Counted from the stretch's first letter, positions 50,650 to 59,255 are shown. The stretch: 64,000 nt of DNA from Viridilinea sp964592425 (GCA_964592425.1 CAZQCG010000003.1:62001-126000), one strand, 5' to 3'. Notes: generated by a model from the letters alone, not told the origin. Translations and numbers: made by a program.

Positions 50650-50658
50650 GCTCACCCC

Positions 50659-51051
50659 ATGACGGTCATGCGTCCCCATGCGGCCCTGGCCGCCCGGATT
50701 GCCCTGGTGGTTTCGTGCATCCCCGCCGGCGAAGTGAGCAGCTACGGTGACGTGGCGCTGATCGTCGGCGGGGGCTGCGATGCCCGTATGGTTGGGTATG
50801 CCCTGGGTGACCTGGGCCTCAACGAGCGTGAGGTGCCCTGGCAGCGGGTCGTAGCCCGCGACGGGGCGATCAGTACCCCTGGCTTGCGTCAGCGTGAGTT
50901 GCTCGTCGCTGAGGGTGTAGCCTTCGATGCGCAAGGGCGTGTACTGATGGTGCGCCATCGCTGGCGTGGCCCCGACCCAGCCTGGTGCGCCGCTCATGGC
51001 TGTCTGCCCCTCCCCCTGCGGGAAGCTGCGCAGCAGTTGGGGCTGTTCTGA
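50659..51051 (+). CDS. Alkyltransferase-like DNA lesion-recognition protein (ATL)
   Basis: This 130-residue protein has the DNA-binding C-terminal fold of O6-alkylguanine-DNA alkyltransferase. The active-site motif reads V-P-W61-Q-R-V-V, where active enzymes have P-C-H-R. Tryptophan in place of the acceptor cysteine is the hallmark of ATL proteins, which bind O6-alkylguanine and hand it to nucleotide excision repair. IPAGEVSSYGDVALI and RMVGYALGDLG preserve the helix-turn-helix and arginine-finger regions. It begins nine bases after fadD and overlaps the next open frame. It cannot repair DNA by direct methyl transfer. Confidence 0.9.
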   Translation: MTVMRPHAALAARIALVVSCIPAGEVSSYGDVALIVGGGCDARMVGYALGDLGLNEREVPWQRVVARDGAISTPGLRQRELLVAEGVAFDAQGRVLMVRHRWRGPDPAWCAAHGCLPLPLREAAQQLGLF

Positions 51052-51070
51052 AGTCCTGCCGAGAGATGCG

Positions 51071-51925
51071 TTGAGTCACCCCTTCCAGCCATGGCGCCGG
51101 CTTCCCTACAGTGCCGGGCCAGCAGCAAAAGAACTGGCCGCAGCCGAGGGTCTGTTGGCCGGGTTGACGCTTGCAGCGCGCCCGGCGCTGCGCTGGTACG
51201 GTGCCCAACGCCCGGCACTTGTGCTTGGCTCCGGTCAGCGCCCCAGCGAAGTTGATGCTGCCGCAGCTCTGCGAAGCGGCATAGACGTGCATAAGCGCGG
51301 CTCAGGCGGCGGTGCCGTGCTCTTTGGGCCACCGTTGCTGATGCAGGATCTCGTCCTGCCGATTGGCCATGCGCTCTACCAGCAGGACGTTAGCGAGTCC
51401 TATCGCTGGCTGGGGGAAGTCTGGGCTGCCGCCCTGGTTGAGCTTGGCGTGACGACCGAGCTCGTGAGCGTGGCCGAGGCGCGCGTCGATCCACGCCAGA
51501 GCGATCCGCTTGTGCGCCGGGCCTGCTTCGGGGGGCGCTCCCCCTACGAGGTGTTGGCCAACGGGCGCAAACTGGTCGGCTTTGCCCAGACCCGCCGCCG
51601 CCAGGGGGCGCTCTTCCAGGTGGGCCTCTATCGACACTGGACCGGCAGCGAGCTGGTTGAGTTGCTACGCCTGAGCCCCACCGAGCGTGTAGCGACGCGC
51701 ACAGCTCTGGCTGAGCGCGTGGTCGGTCTCGACGAACTCCTGCCTGACCCGCCCTCGCTCGCCACCCTCGCCGCAGCCTTCGAAGCAGCCCTCCAGCGCC
51801 TGCATAGCAGCACAACCACACCCGCCGCCTGGCAGCCGGACGAAGTAGCCGCAGCGCAGGCGGCGGCAGCCCGTTTTGCCCCGCTTGAGCCTGACGCAAC
51901 CTTTCAACTGGCCCCCTCGTCGTAG
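51071..51925 (+). CDS. Lipoate-protein ligase A-like (BPL/LPL) protein
   Basis: The BPL/LPL catalytic fold is recognisable: LRWYGAQRPALVLGSGQRPS, KRGSGGGAVLFGPPLLMQDL and GRKLVGFAQTRRRQGALFQV. The GSGGGAV string aligns with the RRxSGGGAV lipoyl/biotinyl ligase motif, and GFAQ carries the lysine-type site. It probably attaches lipoate or octanoate to acceptor proteins such as GcvH at 60410. The start is uncertain: TTG 51071 avoids most overlap with atl, while an in-frame ATG lies at 50966. From TTG the product has 284 residues. The Ala-rich C-terminus is longer than in most LplA. Confidence 0.75.
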   Translation: MSHPFQPWRRLPYSAGPAAKELAAAEGLLAGLTLAARPALRWYGAQRPALVLGSGQRPSEVDAAAALRSGIDVHKRGSGGGAVLFGPPLLMQDLVLPIGHALYQQDVSESYRWLGEVWAAALVELGVTTELVSVAEARVDPRQSDPLVRRACFGGRSPYEVLANGRKLVGFAQTRRRQGALFQVGLYRHWTGSELVELLRLSPTERVATRTALAERVVGLDELLPDPPSLATLAAAFEAALQRLHSSTTTPAAWQPDEVAAAQAAAARFAPLEPDATFQLAPSS

Positions 51926-51983
51926 TGGGCAGAGCGGAACGGCATGGAGGTCGTTCCGTACTGATGAATAAAGGTAATGCACT

Positions 51984-52400
51984 ATGACCACAAGCACCTA
52001 TCGTGAGGAGCACGGCGTCAACCTGCTGCTTCGGGCGATCTACTTTCTTGTCTTCGGGCTCTGGTTCAGCGCGATCTGGGCTTCGGTCGCCTGGTTCCTC
52101 TCGGTGACGATCATCGGCCTGCCCCTGGGCCTCTGGATGCTCAACCGGCTGCCCCAGGTTACTACTCTGCGCGCCCAGCGCGGCGACCTGAAGATCAATG
52201 CGCAGGGCGAGATCTCGCGCACGAGTGTGCCCCAGGCCCCCTTTCTGCTGCGGGCACTCTGGTTTCTGCTGGTCGGCTGGTGGCTCAGCGCCCTGTGGCT
52301 GAGCGCGGCATGGGCGCTCAGTGCAACGATCATCGGCCTACCCTTCGCCTTCTGGATGTTCGACCGCGTGCCAGCGATCATTACGCTGCAGCGCAACTAA
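51984..52400 (+). CDS. YccF-domain (DUF307) inner membrane protein
   Basis: This 138-residue protein contains two YccF units, each a hydrophobic helix pair. The first is AIYFLVFGLWFSAIWASVAW followed by LSVTIIGLPLGLWMLNRLP. The second is ALWFLLVGWWLSALWLSAAW with LSATIIGLPFAFWMFDRVP. The repeated [ST]xTIIGLPxxxWMxxRxP signature is typical. The family has no established function. It lies in the fadD-to-bla run with short intergenic distances. Confidence 0.85.
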   Translation: MTTSTYREEHGVNLLLRAIYFLVFGLWFSAIWASVAWFLSVTIIGLPLGLWMLNRLPQVTTLRAQRGDLKINAQGEISRTSVPQAPFLLRALWFLLVGWWLSALWLSAAWALSATIIGLPFAFWMFDRVPAIITLQRN

Positions 52401-52410
52401 GGTCTTTCCT

Positions 52411-53643
52411 ATGTACAAGTCTACCGGCATGATCGTGCTTGCGGTGAGCCTGCTGATCCTGCTGGCGACCTGTAGCGCCCCGCGCTGGGGTGACCACAAC
52501 GAAGAGCTTTCGCGCTATGTGGCCGGATCGGGTGCAGGGCCTGGGCCCACCATCCTGCCAACAGTAACCCCTCCGCCTGGGGCGGCACTCGCCCCAGGCC
52601 AGGAGGATCCGGCGGCCCCACCACTTTCGGCGGTGATGATGCCGACCGACTGGAGCGGCCCCCCCGCTGACGCGGCGCAACGGGCGGCCCGTATGGACGC
52701 CACCCTGGTTGACCTGAGCAACCAGGGGCGTTTCAGCGGGGCGGTGCTGGTTGCCCGCAACGGCTATGTGCTGCTGAGCCAGGGCTACGGCCCGGCGAAC
52801 CGTGAGGCAAGCATCCCGGCGACGGCCAAAACGCGCTTTCGCCTGGCCTCGCTCACCAAGTCACTTACCGCACTCGGGGTGTTGCGCCTGGTTGCCGATG
52901 ACCAGGTGCGCCTTGATGCGTCGATCTGCACCTACCTCGAGCCCTGCCCGCCCGCATGGCAGCCGATCCAGGTATTCCACCTGCTACATCAGAGCTCGGG
53001 CATCCCCAATTACACCGACTTCGCCGACTTCGCGGCCGTCGAGCAACAGCCTGCCACACCTGAGCAGGTAGTCGCCCGCTTCCGCGATCTGCCCCTCGGC
53101 TTTGCCCCTGGTAGCATCTACCACTACACCAACTCCAACTATGTTCTGCTGGCGTTGATCATCGAGCGGGCCTCGGGCCGCGCCTATGCCGAATACATGC
53201 AGGATGCGCTCTTAACCCCCCTCGGTATGGGTGATACAGGCGTCGATCCGGGCGACTTTAGTCCCCTGGGTGGGACGCTCGGCTATGCCGGTGGGGCGCT
53301 CGATATTCCCCTTAACGTGAGCAACCTCTATGGTGCTGGCAACCTCTACTCGACCGTAGAGGATCTCTACCGCCTGGCCCAGGCCCTTGATCGCGAAACG
53401 CTCCTGCCGCCCGAGCTGGACGCCGAGATGAGCAATCCCTGGCCGGGGCACTACGCTCTTGGTTGGATGGTCGAGCAGCGTGGCCCTGGGCGCCTGATCT
53501 ACCACCCCGGCTCGATGAGCGGCGTCGCCAGCTGGTTCGGGCGCTACCCCGAGGCAGGCCTGACGGTGATCGTGCTCAGCAACGACTACTACACCGATGT
53601 CTTCGGCATTGCTGATACACTGACACGCCTGGCACTGGAGTAG
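52411..53643 (+). CDS. Serine beta-lactamase-fold lipoprotein (class C/DD-peptidase-like)
   Basis: This 410-residue lipoprotein starts at ATG 52411; an upstream open extension is not homologous. The lipobox is LLATC. The beta-lactamase/transpeptidase core contains LASLTKSLTALG, with S-x-x-K, then HYTNSNYVLLALIIE with the Y-x-N motif, and YHPGSMSGVASWF as the third motif. These fit penicillin-binding-protein-like esterases and class C beta-lactamases. It is anchored outside the membrane. The substrate could be peptidoglycan, a D-amino acid ester or a beta-lactam. A resistance role is not implied. Confidence 0.88.
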   Translation: MYKSTGMIVLAVSLLILLATCSAPRWGDHNEELSRYVAGSGAGPGPTILPTVTPPPGAALAPGQEDPAAPPLSAVMMPTDWSGPPADAAQRAARMDATLVDLSNQGRFSGAVLVARNGYVLLSQGYGPANREASIPATAKTRFRLASLTKSLTALGVLRLVADDQVRLDASICTYLEPCPPAWQPIQVFHLLHQSSGIPNYTDFADFAAVEQQPATPEQVVARFRDLPLGFAPGSIYHYTNSNYVLLALIIERASGRAYAEYMQDALLTPLGMGDTGVDPGDFSPLGGTLGYAGGALDIPLNVSNLYGAGNLYSTVEDLYRLAQALDRETLLPPELDAEMSNPWPGHYALGWMVEQRGPGRLIYHPGSMSGVASWFGRYPEAGLTVIVLSNDYYTDVFGIADTLTRLALE

Positions 53644-53655
53644 AGCGAGGAAGCT

Positions 53656-54795
53656 ATGCGCAACCGTCTGCTATGGTCAGGGTTCGGTCTGCTGATCGGG
53701 CTTGGTTTGCTGTTGAGTGTTGGCACCCGCTCGGCTGAGGGCTTCGCCGAGGAGGAGTTGGGCTTCAGAGATACTGACGGGACGACCTATGCGCCCAGTG
53801 GGCAATTCCCGGCTAACCGGATCAGTACCTTCCACGATGATCTAACCCTGACCCTGGCGCTGGCAGCCGGTTTCACAGTTCCAGATAGCCAGCGTTTGCG
53901 GATCTGGGATCAGCTGGTCGATTCTGAGATTCTACCGGGGATGTCAGGTGGCTATAGCTATGACAATGCCGGCTTTCCAGCCCCACCGTTGGCAAATCTG
54001 GCCTGCGAGGGCAAGGAGAGTGGTCATCAGATCTGGCCTACCGCCGACTTTGACCCGGAGACTGCCGCAGTCACCTCGCGTTTTGGGCCATTCTCACCTT
54101 TTTTCCACTTCCCACACTTGAACGGGGCCGATCTGCAGGCCCTACGGGCCTGGGGATGGGGCCAGAGCAGCACCCTGGAGGGTTATGCTGCCTATGCCTG
54201 GGGCCGCCGCAGCGACCTGACGCTGGTCAAGGCAACGCAGAACAACGGCTGCGTGATCACCCATACCGTAACGATCAGCATGCCCGTGGCAGCTGGCTCG
54301 CTAGAAGCCTTCGCTACCTACCTGCACAGTCTGGGTGACGCCTATTCGCATGCTGATTGCCTGGCAGAGCTTGCTGCCACAGCACCTGAGGCACCCTGGG
54401 GCACGCATACCTTGCCGATCCTGGGCGATCCCAGCGTCTATGCCTGCGACTATAACCCCTCCAACCCGCAGAACGATGACCCGCATGGGCGCGAATTCGG
54501 CAGCGTCTACACGGATACGGCGCGAACGATTGCGGCGGCAGAGGCCATCTATGACGAGTTAGCGGCACGCAGCCGGACGTATGAGGGGCTGTACCAACCC
54601 CTGTCCTTGAGCAGTACACTTACTGTCAATGGCACATCTATCACGTTGGATGGGGCGATTCGCCAGGCACTTAGTGGCTGGAACTATGATCAGCCGGAGG
54701 AGCGGCGGGCCTATCTCGATCAGCTAGCTGCTGCGATCCAGGCCCAGCCGCGTACGCACATCCGGCGCGTGGTTCTGCCCGTCGTATTGCGTTGA
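53656..54795 (+). CDS. Secreted protein of unknown function, zinc-phospholipase C-like
   Basis: This 379-residue protein begins MRNRLLWSGFGLLIGLGLLL with a signal peptide. His and Asp residues spaced as in zinc-dependent phospholipase C or S1/P1 nuclease-like folds are visible: ISTFHDDLTLTLALAAGF, HFPHLNGADL, and the strong match YLHSLGDAYSHADCLAE. Family membership is a guess from this pattern. There is no membrane anchor beyond the signal peptide, and the C-terminus is HIRRVVLPVVLR, like the subtilase and amidase tails. It follows the beta-lactamase-fold gene by 12 bases. Confidence 0.65.
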   Translation: MRNRLLWSGFGLLIGLGLLLSVGTRSAEGFAEEELGFRDTDGTTYAPSGQFPANRISTFHDDLTLTLALAAGFTVPDSQRLRIWDQLVDSEILPGMSGGYSYDNAGFPAPPLANLACEGKESGHQIWPTADFDPETAAVTSRFGPFSPFFHFPHLNGADLQALRAWGWGQSSTLEGYAAYAWGRRSDLTLVKATQNNGCVITHTVTISMPVAAGSLEAFATYLHSLGDAYSHADCLAELAATAPEAPWGTHTLPILGDPSVYACDYNPSNPQNDDPHGREFGSVYTDTARTIAAAEAIYDELAARSRTYEGLYQPLSLSSTLTVNGTSITLDGAIRQALSGWNYDQPEERRAYLDQLAAAIQAQPRTHIRRVVLPVVLR

Positions 54796-54827
54796 TGTGC
54801 TGCGTGACTCTGCCCTGTGCGTCAGGG

Positions 54828-54895
54828 GCGCAGTAGGGGCGAATCCACGTGTCCGCCCCCCATGCGTAGGGGCGGACCCGCGTGTCCGCCCTCGC
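54828..54895. repeat. Two imperfect copies of GTAGGGGCG...GTCCGCCC palindrome
   Basis: The stem GGGCGGAC (54870-54877) and GTCCGCCC (54884-54891) form a hairpin with a CCGCGT loop. A related copy precedes it at about 54833-54858. It lies between convergent genes 54795 and 54924 and could serve as a bidirectional terminator. Confidence 0.65.
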
Positions 54896-54923
54896 TGATG
54901 CCGCAAAAATGGGCTGGGGATCA

Positions 54924-56489
54924 TCAGAGCCGTTCGCTGATCACCTTGGCCTGGGTAAAGAGGGTAACATAGTCGGGGCCACCGGCTTTGCTGTCGGTGC
55001 CCGACATATTGAAGCCGCCGAAGGGCTGCACGCCAACCAATGCCCCGGTGCATTTGCGGTTGATGTAGAGGTTGCCAACGTGGAATTCGGCGTAGGCCCG
55101 CTCGATGCGCCCAATGTCCTGCGAGAAGAGCGCCCCGGTCAGGCCGTACTCAGTATTATTGGCAATCTCCAGAGCCTCTTCAAAGTCACTGGCTTTGATG
55201 ATTGCCAGCACTGGCCCAAAGATCTCCTCCTGGGCCAGGCGCGCTGTCGGAGCCAGATCGGCAAAGACGGTCGGATTGATGAAGTAACCGCCGTGCTCAA
55301 GGAGGTCATGGTCGATCACTTCGCCGCCAGCTACCAGACGCCCCTCTTCGTGACCGATGGCGATATAGCTGCTGATCTTGTCGAAGGCGGCTTTGTCGAT
55401 CACCGCGCCCATAAAGGTCTCAGGCGCAACGGGGTTGCCCAGCTTGAGGGCCTGGGTGCGTGCGGCAATGCGCTCGACCATGGTGTCATAGACATCAGCG
55501 ACGATGATTGCCCGTGAGCAGGCGCTACATTTCTGGCCCTGGAAGCCGAAGGCTGCTGCGACAATCGCAGCGGCGGCGGCATCAAGGTCGGCCGTCTCAT
55601 CAACGACCATGCCGTCTTTGCCGCCCATCTCGAGCACGGTGCGTTTGATCCAGCGCTGGCCGGGCTGGCGCATACTGGCTCGCTGGTGGATACGCAGCCC
55701 TACCTCCATGGAGCCGGTAAAACCGATGAAGCGGGTCTGCGGATGATCGACCAGCACGTCACCGACGGCAGCGCCGGAACCGGGCACATAGTTGACCACC
55801 CCAGGTGGCAGGCCAGCCTCTTCGAGCACCGCCATGAGCTTGGCAGCGATCACCGGGGCGGCGCTGGCCGGCTTGAGCACAATCGTATTGCCGGCCACCA
55901 GAGGGGCAACAACCAGGCCGGCGGTGATCGCCAGGGGGAAATTCCAGGGCGGAATGGCCACCCCGGCACCTAAAGGGATATAGCGCAGGGTGTTTGCCTC
56001 GCCCGGCCAGGGCACCAGCGGCTGCGCGCTGCCCTGGTGGCGGAGAGCCTGGCGGGCGTAGTATTCGCAGAAGTCGATCGCCTCGGCCACATCACCATCA
56101 GCTTCGGCCCAACTCTTACTCACCTCGTAGACCATCCAGGCGGCCAGGTCTTCCTTGCGCCGACGCATGATCGCCGCCGCCCGCAGCAAGACCATCGCCC
56201 GGGTCTCGACCGGCACACGCTGCCACTCGGCGAAGCGGACATGGGCCACCTCGACCGCCCGGGCCGCCTGCTCGGCGCTGGCGCGGGCGACGTAACCGAC
56301 CACCTGTTGCGGATCAGCCGGGTTGAGTGAGGCGATGGTCGCCTCGGTCATGATCCGTTCACCATCAATAATCAGTGGGTAACTGGCCCCCAACTGGCCC
56401 CCAACAGTGCGCAGAGCGCGTTGCATCGCGCTGCGGCGCTCGGAGCTTGAGAAGTCGCCAAACGGTTCGTTGCGGTACTCGGGCAGCAT
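54924..56489 (-). CDS. pruA: 1-pyrroline-5-carboxylate dehydrogenase (L-glutamate gamma-semialdehyde dehydrogenase)
   Basis: This 521-residue aldehyde dehydrogenase oxidises glutamate semialdehyde to glutamate in proline and arginine catabolism. Diagnostic regions are MLPEYRNEPFGDFSSSERRS, IPPWNFPLAITAGLVVAP and VLEMGGKDGMVVDETADL. The catalytic cysteine is in GFQGQKCSACSRAI. ALVGVQPFGGFNMSGTDSKA near the C-terminus is typical of the PruA/RocA group. AGGAGACC precedes the ATG. No proline dehydrogenase (putA/prodh) gene is nearby. It lies 35 bases after the VWA gene, so they may be co-transcribed. Confidence 0.94.
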   Translation of the reverse strand: MLPEYRNEPFGDFSSSERRSAMQRALRTVGGQLGASYPLIIDGERIMTEATIASLNPADPQQVVGYVARASAEQAARAVEVAHVRFAEWQRVPVETRAMVLLRAAAIMRRRKEDLAAWMVYEVSKSWAEADGDVAEAIDFCEYYARQALRHQGSAQPLVPWPGEANTLRYIPLGAGVAIPPWNFPLAITAGLVVAPLVAGNTIVLKPASAAPVIAAKLMAVLEEAGLPPGVVNYVPGSGAAVGDVLVDHPQTRFIGFTGSMEVGLRIHQRASMRQPGQRWIKRTVLEMGGKDGMVVDETADLDAAAAAIVAAAFGFQGQKCSACSRAIIVADVYDTMVERIAARTQALKLGNPVAPETFMGAVIDKAAFDKISSYIAIGHEEGRLVAGGEVIDHDLLEHGGYFINPTVFADLAPTARLAQEEIFGPVLAIIKASDFEEALEIANNTEYGLTGALFSQDIGRIERAYAEFHVGNLYINRKCTGALVGVQPFGGFNMSGTDSKAGGPDYVTLFTQAKVISERL

Positions 56490-56524
56490 CCAGGTCTCCT
56501 ATCTGTCTACATCTATAGAGCATG

Positions 56525-57880
56525 TCACCCTTCACCCAGACGCCGGGTGGCATAGGTCAACTCACGGGCAGTGGCCCCACTGATATGGCCGGTGATCGCC
56601 AGAGCTTCAGCCTCATGTGCGGCTGCCGCCGCTAGGGCCGATTCACCAAGCTCGTGCAGGCGTAGGGCAGCCTGGCGTAGTAAGGTGGCCGCTCGCTGGG
56701 TCTCACCGACAGCCGCCGCAGCCCTGGCGCGTATCTGCAGGCGCGCCACGGCAGCGCGGGCGGCGGCATCAAGTACTGCCGCTGGCGGGCTGGTTGGCAT
56801 AGGGGTGTAATGCGCTACCAGGTCAGCCCGGGCCTCAGCCGTGCCGCTGCGCGCCGTCAGGGCCGCCAGGCGCATGCGCGGGCCAGCGGCGACCGGCTGA
56901 GGCGGGAGCGCCGGGGCCAGCACTTCGAGCAGCAGGCGTACGGGGACACCTCGTTCAAGATCGCCCAGGTGCAACTGCAAGCGCCCCGGACTCAACTCAC
57001 TCCACTCCAGGGGAGCCAGACTTGGACTCATGCGGGTAACGCGGTGCAGGCTGACATTGCGCGGCAGGGCTAACTCAAGGCTCAGGGCTGCCGCCGCAAC
57101 GCCACGGGCTGCCTCTAGCTCAGCGGCAACCACTGGCGGAATCGCTTCGGCGTGACGCACATAGACCGCCCGCCCGCCACTCAGGTCGGCCATGCGCGTC
57201 AATAGATCATCCTGAAACTCACCACCCAGGCCGATTGTGCTGATGCTGATACCACCCAGCGCCGCCGCACGGGCCAGTTCCAGGCATGCCTCGCTATCGC
57301 GGGTAAAGCCATCGGTGAGCAGCAACACGCGCCCGCTGCCGTTGGCCTCAGCCCCATGCTGCTCCAGTTCAGCCAGGGCCAGCTCAAGCCCCAGAGCCAG
57401 GTCGGTCGCTTCACCCAGGCGCAGACTGGCCAGGCGGGCCACGCCTGCCACCAGTGCAGCACGTCGATCGCCGTCGGCGGCAACCAGCAGCAGAGCCTCT
57501 TCGGCGCAGGCCACCAGCACCAGCCGGTCAGCCTGATCGAGGCGCTCAATGATGCTGTGTAGGGCTCGGGCCGTATGCTCCAGGGCACTTGGTGCCGTGG
57601 CGCGGATAGCCTCGGGCACGGGGCCATTGAGTTGCCAGACGGGCAGACCATCAACCAGCACCTCGGAGGCCCCTCCGCTGCGCACCAACTCGCGGAACTG
57701 CTCCTCGCTGACGATGGGAATACGCATCGAGCGACTGGCATCGGCCACCACAGCCCAGTGAATCGGGGCCGCCCCAGCACCCGCGTCCGCCGCCAGGTGT
57801 ACCAGGGCATAGGCAAGCTGGGGCGCAGCGAGCGGCGCCAGGGCCAGGGGCTGCGGGCTGATGCGCAGTTGCAGGGACAT
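56525..57880 (-). CDS. VWA-domain protein
   Basis: This 451-residue protein has one von Willebrand A domain (about 40-235) with an intact MIDAS: D47-A-S49-R-S51, and the later threonine/aspartate positions in GEATDLALGLELALAEL and LLLTDGFTRDSEA. A beta-sandwich-like region (about 260-345) and an Ala-rich helical C-terminus follow. No signal peptide is apparent, so it probably acts in the cytoplasm, perhaps binding a metal-dependent partner. The role is unknown. Its promoter-like TGGTATAAT lies seven bases before the ATG, suggesting leaderless expression. Confidence 0.78.
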   Translation of the reverse strand: MSLQLRISPQPLALAPLAAPQLAYALVHLAADAGAGAAPIHWAVVADASRSMRIPIVSEEQFRELVRSGGASEVLVDGLPVWQLNGPVPEAIRATAPSALEHTARALHSIIERLDQADRLVLVACAEEALLLVAADGDRRAALVAGVARLASLRLGEATDLALGLELALAELEQHGAEANGSGRVLLLTDGFTRDSEACLELARAAALGGISISTIGLGGEFQDDLLTRMADLSGGRAVYVRHAEAIPPVVAAELEAARGVAAAALSLELALPRNVSLHRVTRMSPSLAPLEWSELSPGRLQLHLGDLERGVPVRLLLEVLAPALPPQPVAAGPRMRLAALTARSGTAEARADLVAHYTPMPTSPPAAVLDAAARAAVARLQIRARAAAAVGETQRAATLLRQAALRLHELGESALAAAAAHEAEALAITGHISGATARELTYATRRLGEG

Positions 57881-57887
57881 GGCCTGT

Positions 57888-57896
57888 ATTATACCA
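57888..57896 (-). promoter_or_regulatory. Extended -10 element directly before the VWA gene
   Basis: TGGTATAAT on the minus strand ends seven bases before the VWA start codon. Transcription would begin at or next to the A of the ATG, so the mRNA is probably leaderless. No Shine-Dalgarno is present. Confidence 0.5.
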
Positions 57897-58006
57897 ATTC
57901 CCGTTGAATCCGGCGCATGGCATACCTTAGTCTAGCTTGCTCTGAGCATTCACAGCTTCAAAGCAACAGTCAGTGAAACAGAAGCGCTCCAGGGCCGGGA
58001 CTTGAT

Positions 58007-58015
58007 GGTACAATA
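58007..58015 (+). promoter_or_regulatory. Extended -10 element for the CpXC/gcv operon (TGGTACAAT)
   Basis: TGGTACAAT lies 48 bases before the CpXC start and is the only promoter-like sequence upstream of the glycine cleavage genes. No -35 match is seen at normal spacing. Confidence 0.5.
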
Positions 58016-58063
58016 GGAACAATTGCAGCCCTTCTAATCGCAACGGAGCACGTTCGTAGCGCC

Positions 58064-59239
58064 ATGCCGATCGCCTATCAGGAGCAGGCCCGTCTCACCT
58101 GTCCCGCTTGTGGTGCGGAGCTTGAGGCCCCGATCTGGTTGATCCTCGATGCCCAGGAGCAGCCGGATGCGCTTGCCGCCCTGCTGCGCGACGAGCTCAA
58201 CCTGGTGCGTTGTACGGCCTGCGGCTATGCTGGCCCCGCCGGAGCGCCTTTGCTCTATCACGACGGCCTGGTGCGCCGGGTGATCTTCGCCCCCAGCCCC
58301 GGCCTCGCTGAGCACGAGTGGCGTGAGCAGGCCCGCGAGCTACATGCGTTGCTGGTCGGCTCAATCGCCGAGGAGCAGCGCCGCGCCTACCTTGGCGAGG
58401 TTGAGATCGCCCAGGATGTAGCCGGGATTGGCCACCTGCTGCGCCGGGCGGCCCAACGCCGCTCGGCCCGCCCAACGCCCACACCAGTGGCGGCCACCCC
58501 GCCCGCTTCAACGCCACCGTCCGAACCAACCCCACCCCTGCTCGTGGCCGTTGAAGCTCTCCTTGGTGCTGATACACCCACCGATCTTGAGCGCATCCTG
58601 GCTAGCCATCCGCTTCTGCTCGAGCCCGCTGCTGATGCGACCCTGGCCGAACTGGCCGAGGTGGCCCAGAACCAGGGTGATCCGGCGATTGCCGCAAGTC
58701 TGCGCGAGGCCCGGGCCCTGCTTGCACGCCTGGTAGCTGCCGCTCAGGCTCAGCAACCCGCGTCGCCAAACCTGCCTGCGGCCCTCCCCGACGAGGTGCT
58801 CCAGGCCTTGCTCAAGGCATGCAGTGCGCGTGAGTTGGCCGCAGCCGTGGCGGACAATCCGCTGCTGGCCGAGCCGGGCGCTGATCGGCTGATCGCCGCA
58901 CGGATTGAACTGGCCCTCGACGAAGGTGACGAGCGCATGGCCCTGGCCCTTGAGGAGCGCCGCGAAGCCCTACTGCAGTTATTGGCTGCCCGGCTTACGC
59001 CGGGAACCGGCAACGAAACCACGCTCGATGAGGCGCTTGAGGCCCTGCTGATCGCCGAAGATGAGCCAGCGATTGCCGCTGTCCTTGACCGTTATCCCCA
59101 ACTGCTCACAGCGCCCGCCGACGAAGCCCTCTGGCAGTTCGCTGCCGAGGCGCGGGCCAGCGGCGACGAGGAGCTTGCCCGTTATGCCGTTGCCTGCCGC
59201 GAGATGTTGCGGCGGATTCGTGAGGGATTGGCGCAGTAA
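58064..59239 (+). CDS. CpXC zinc-binding protein with three helical repeats
   Basis: This 391-residue protein begins with a CpXC domain (about 10-130); cysteines at 13, 16, 50 and 53 (CPAC and CTAC) probably bind zinc. A Pro/Thr-rich linker (137-158) follows. Three related helical units of about 60 residues lie at 165-223, 249-307 and 328-386, aligned on the P in HPLLLEPAAD, NPLLAEPGAD and YPQLLTAPAD. Each ends in a G-D pair and an R-rich helix. Similar units occur in CHAT/TPR-type proteins of cyanobacteria and Chloroflexota, but the function is unknown. It precedes gcvT by 16 bases and shares its promoter. Confidence 0.75.
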   Translation: MPIAYQEQARLTCPACGAELEAPIWLILDAQEQPDALAALLRDELNLVRCTACGYAGPAGAPLLYHDGLVRRVIFAPSPGLAEHEWREQARELHALLVGSIAEEQRRAYLGEVEIAQDVAGIGHLLRRAAQRRSARPTPTPVAATPPASTPPSEPTPPLLVAVEALLGADTPTDLERILASHPLLLEPAADATLAELAEVAQNQGDPAIAASLREARALLARLVAAAQAQQPASPNLPAALPDEVLQALLKACSARELAAAVADNPLLAEPGADRLIAARIELALDEGDERMALALEERREALLQLLAARLTPGTGNETTLDEALEALLIAEDEPAIAAVLDRYPQLLTAPADEALWQFAAEARASGDEELARYAVACREMLRRIREGLAQ

Positions 59240-59255
59240 AGAAAGTCCTACCTGT

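Noticed and set aside
52411..53643. Antibiotic resistance beta-lactamase
   Set aside because: The fold is shared by many esterases and peptidases. It is a lipoprotein in a housekeeping-like gene run, so a resistance function is not supported.
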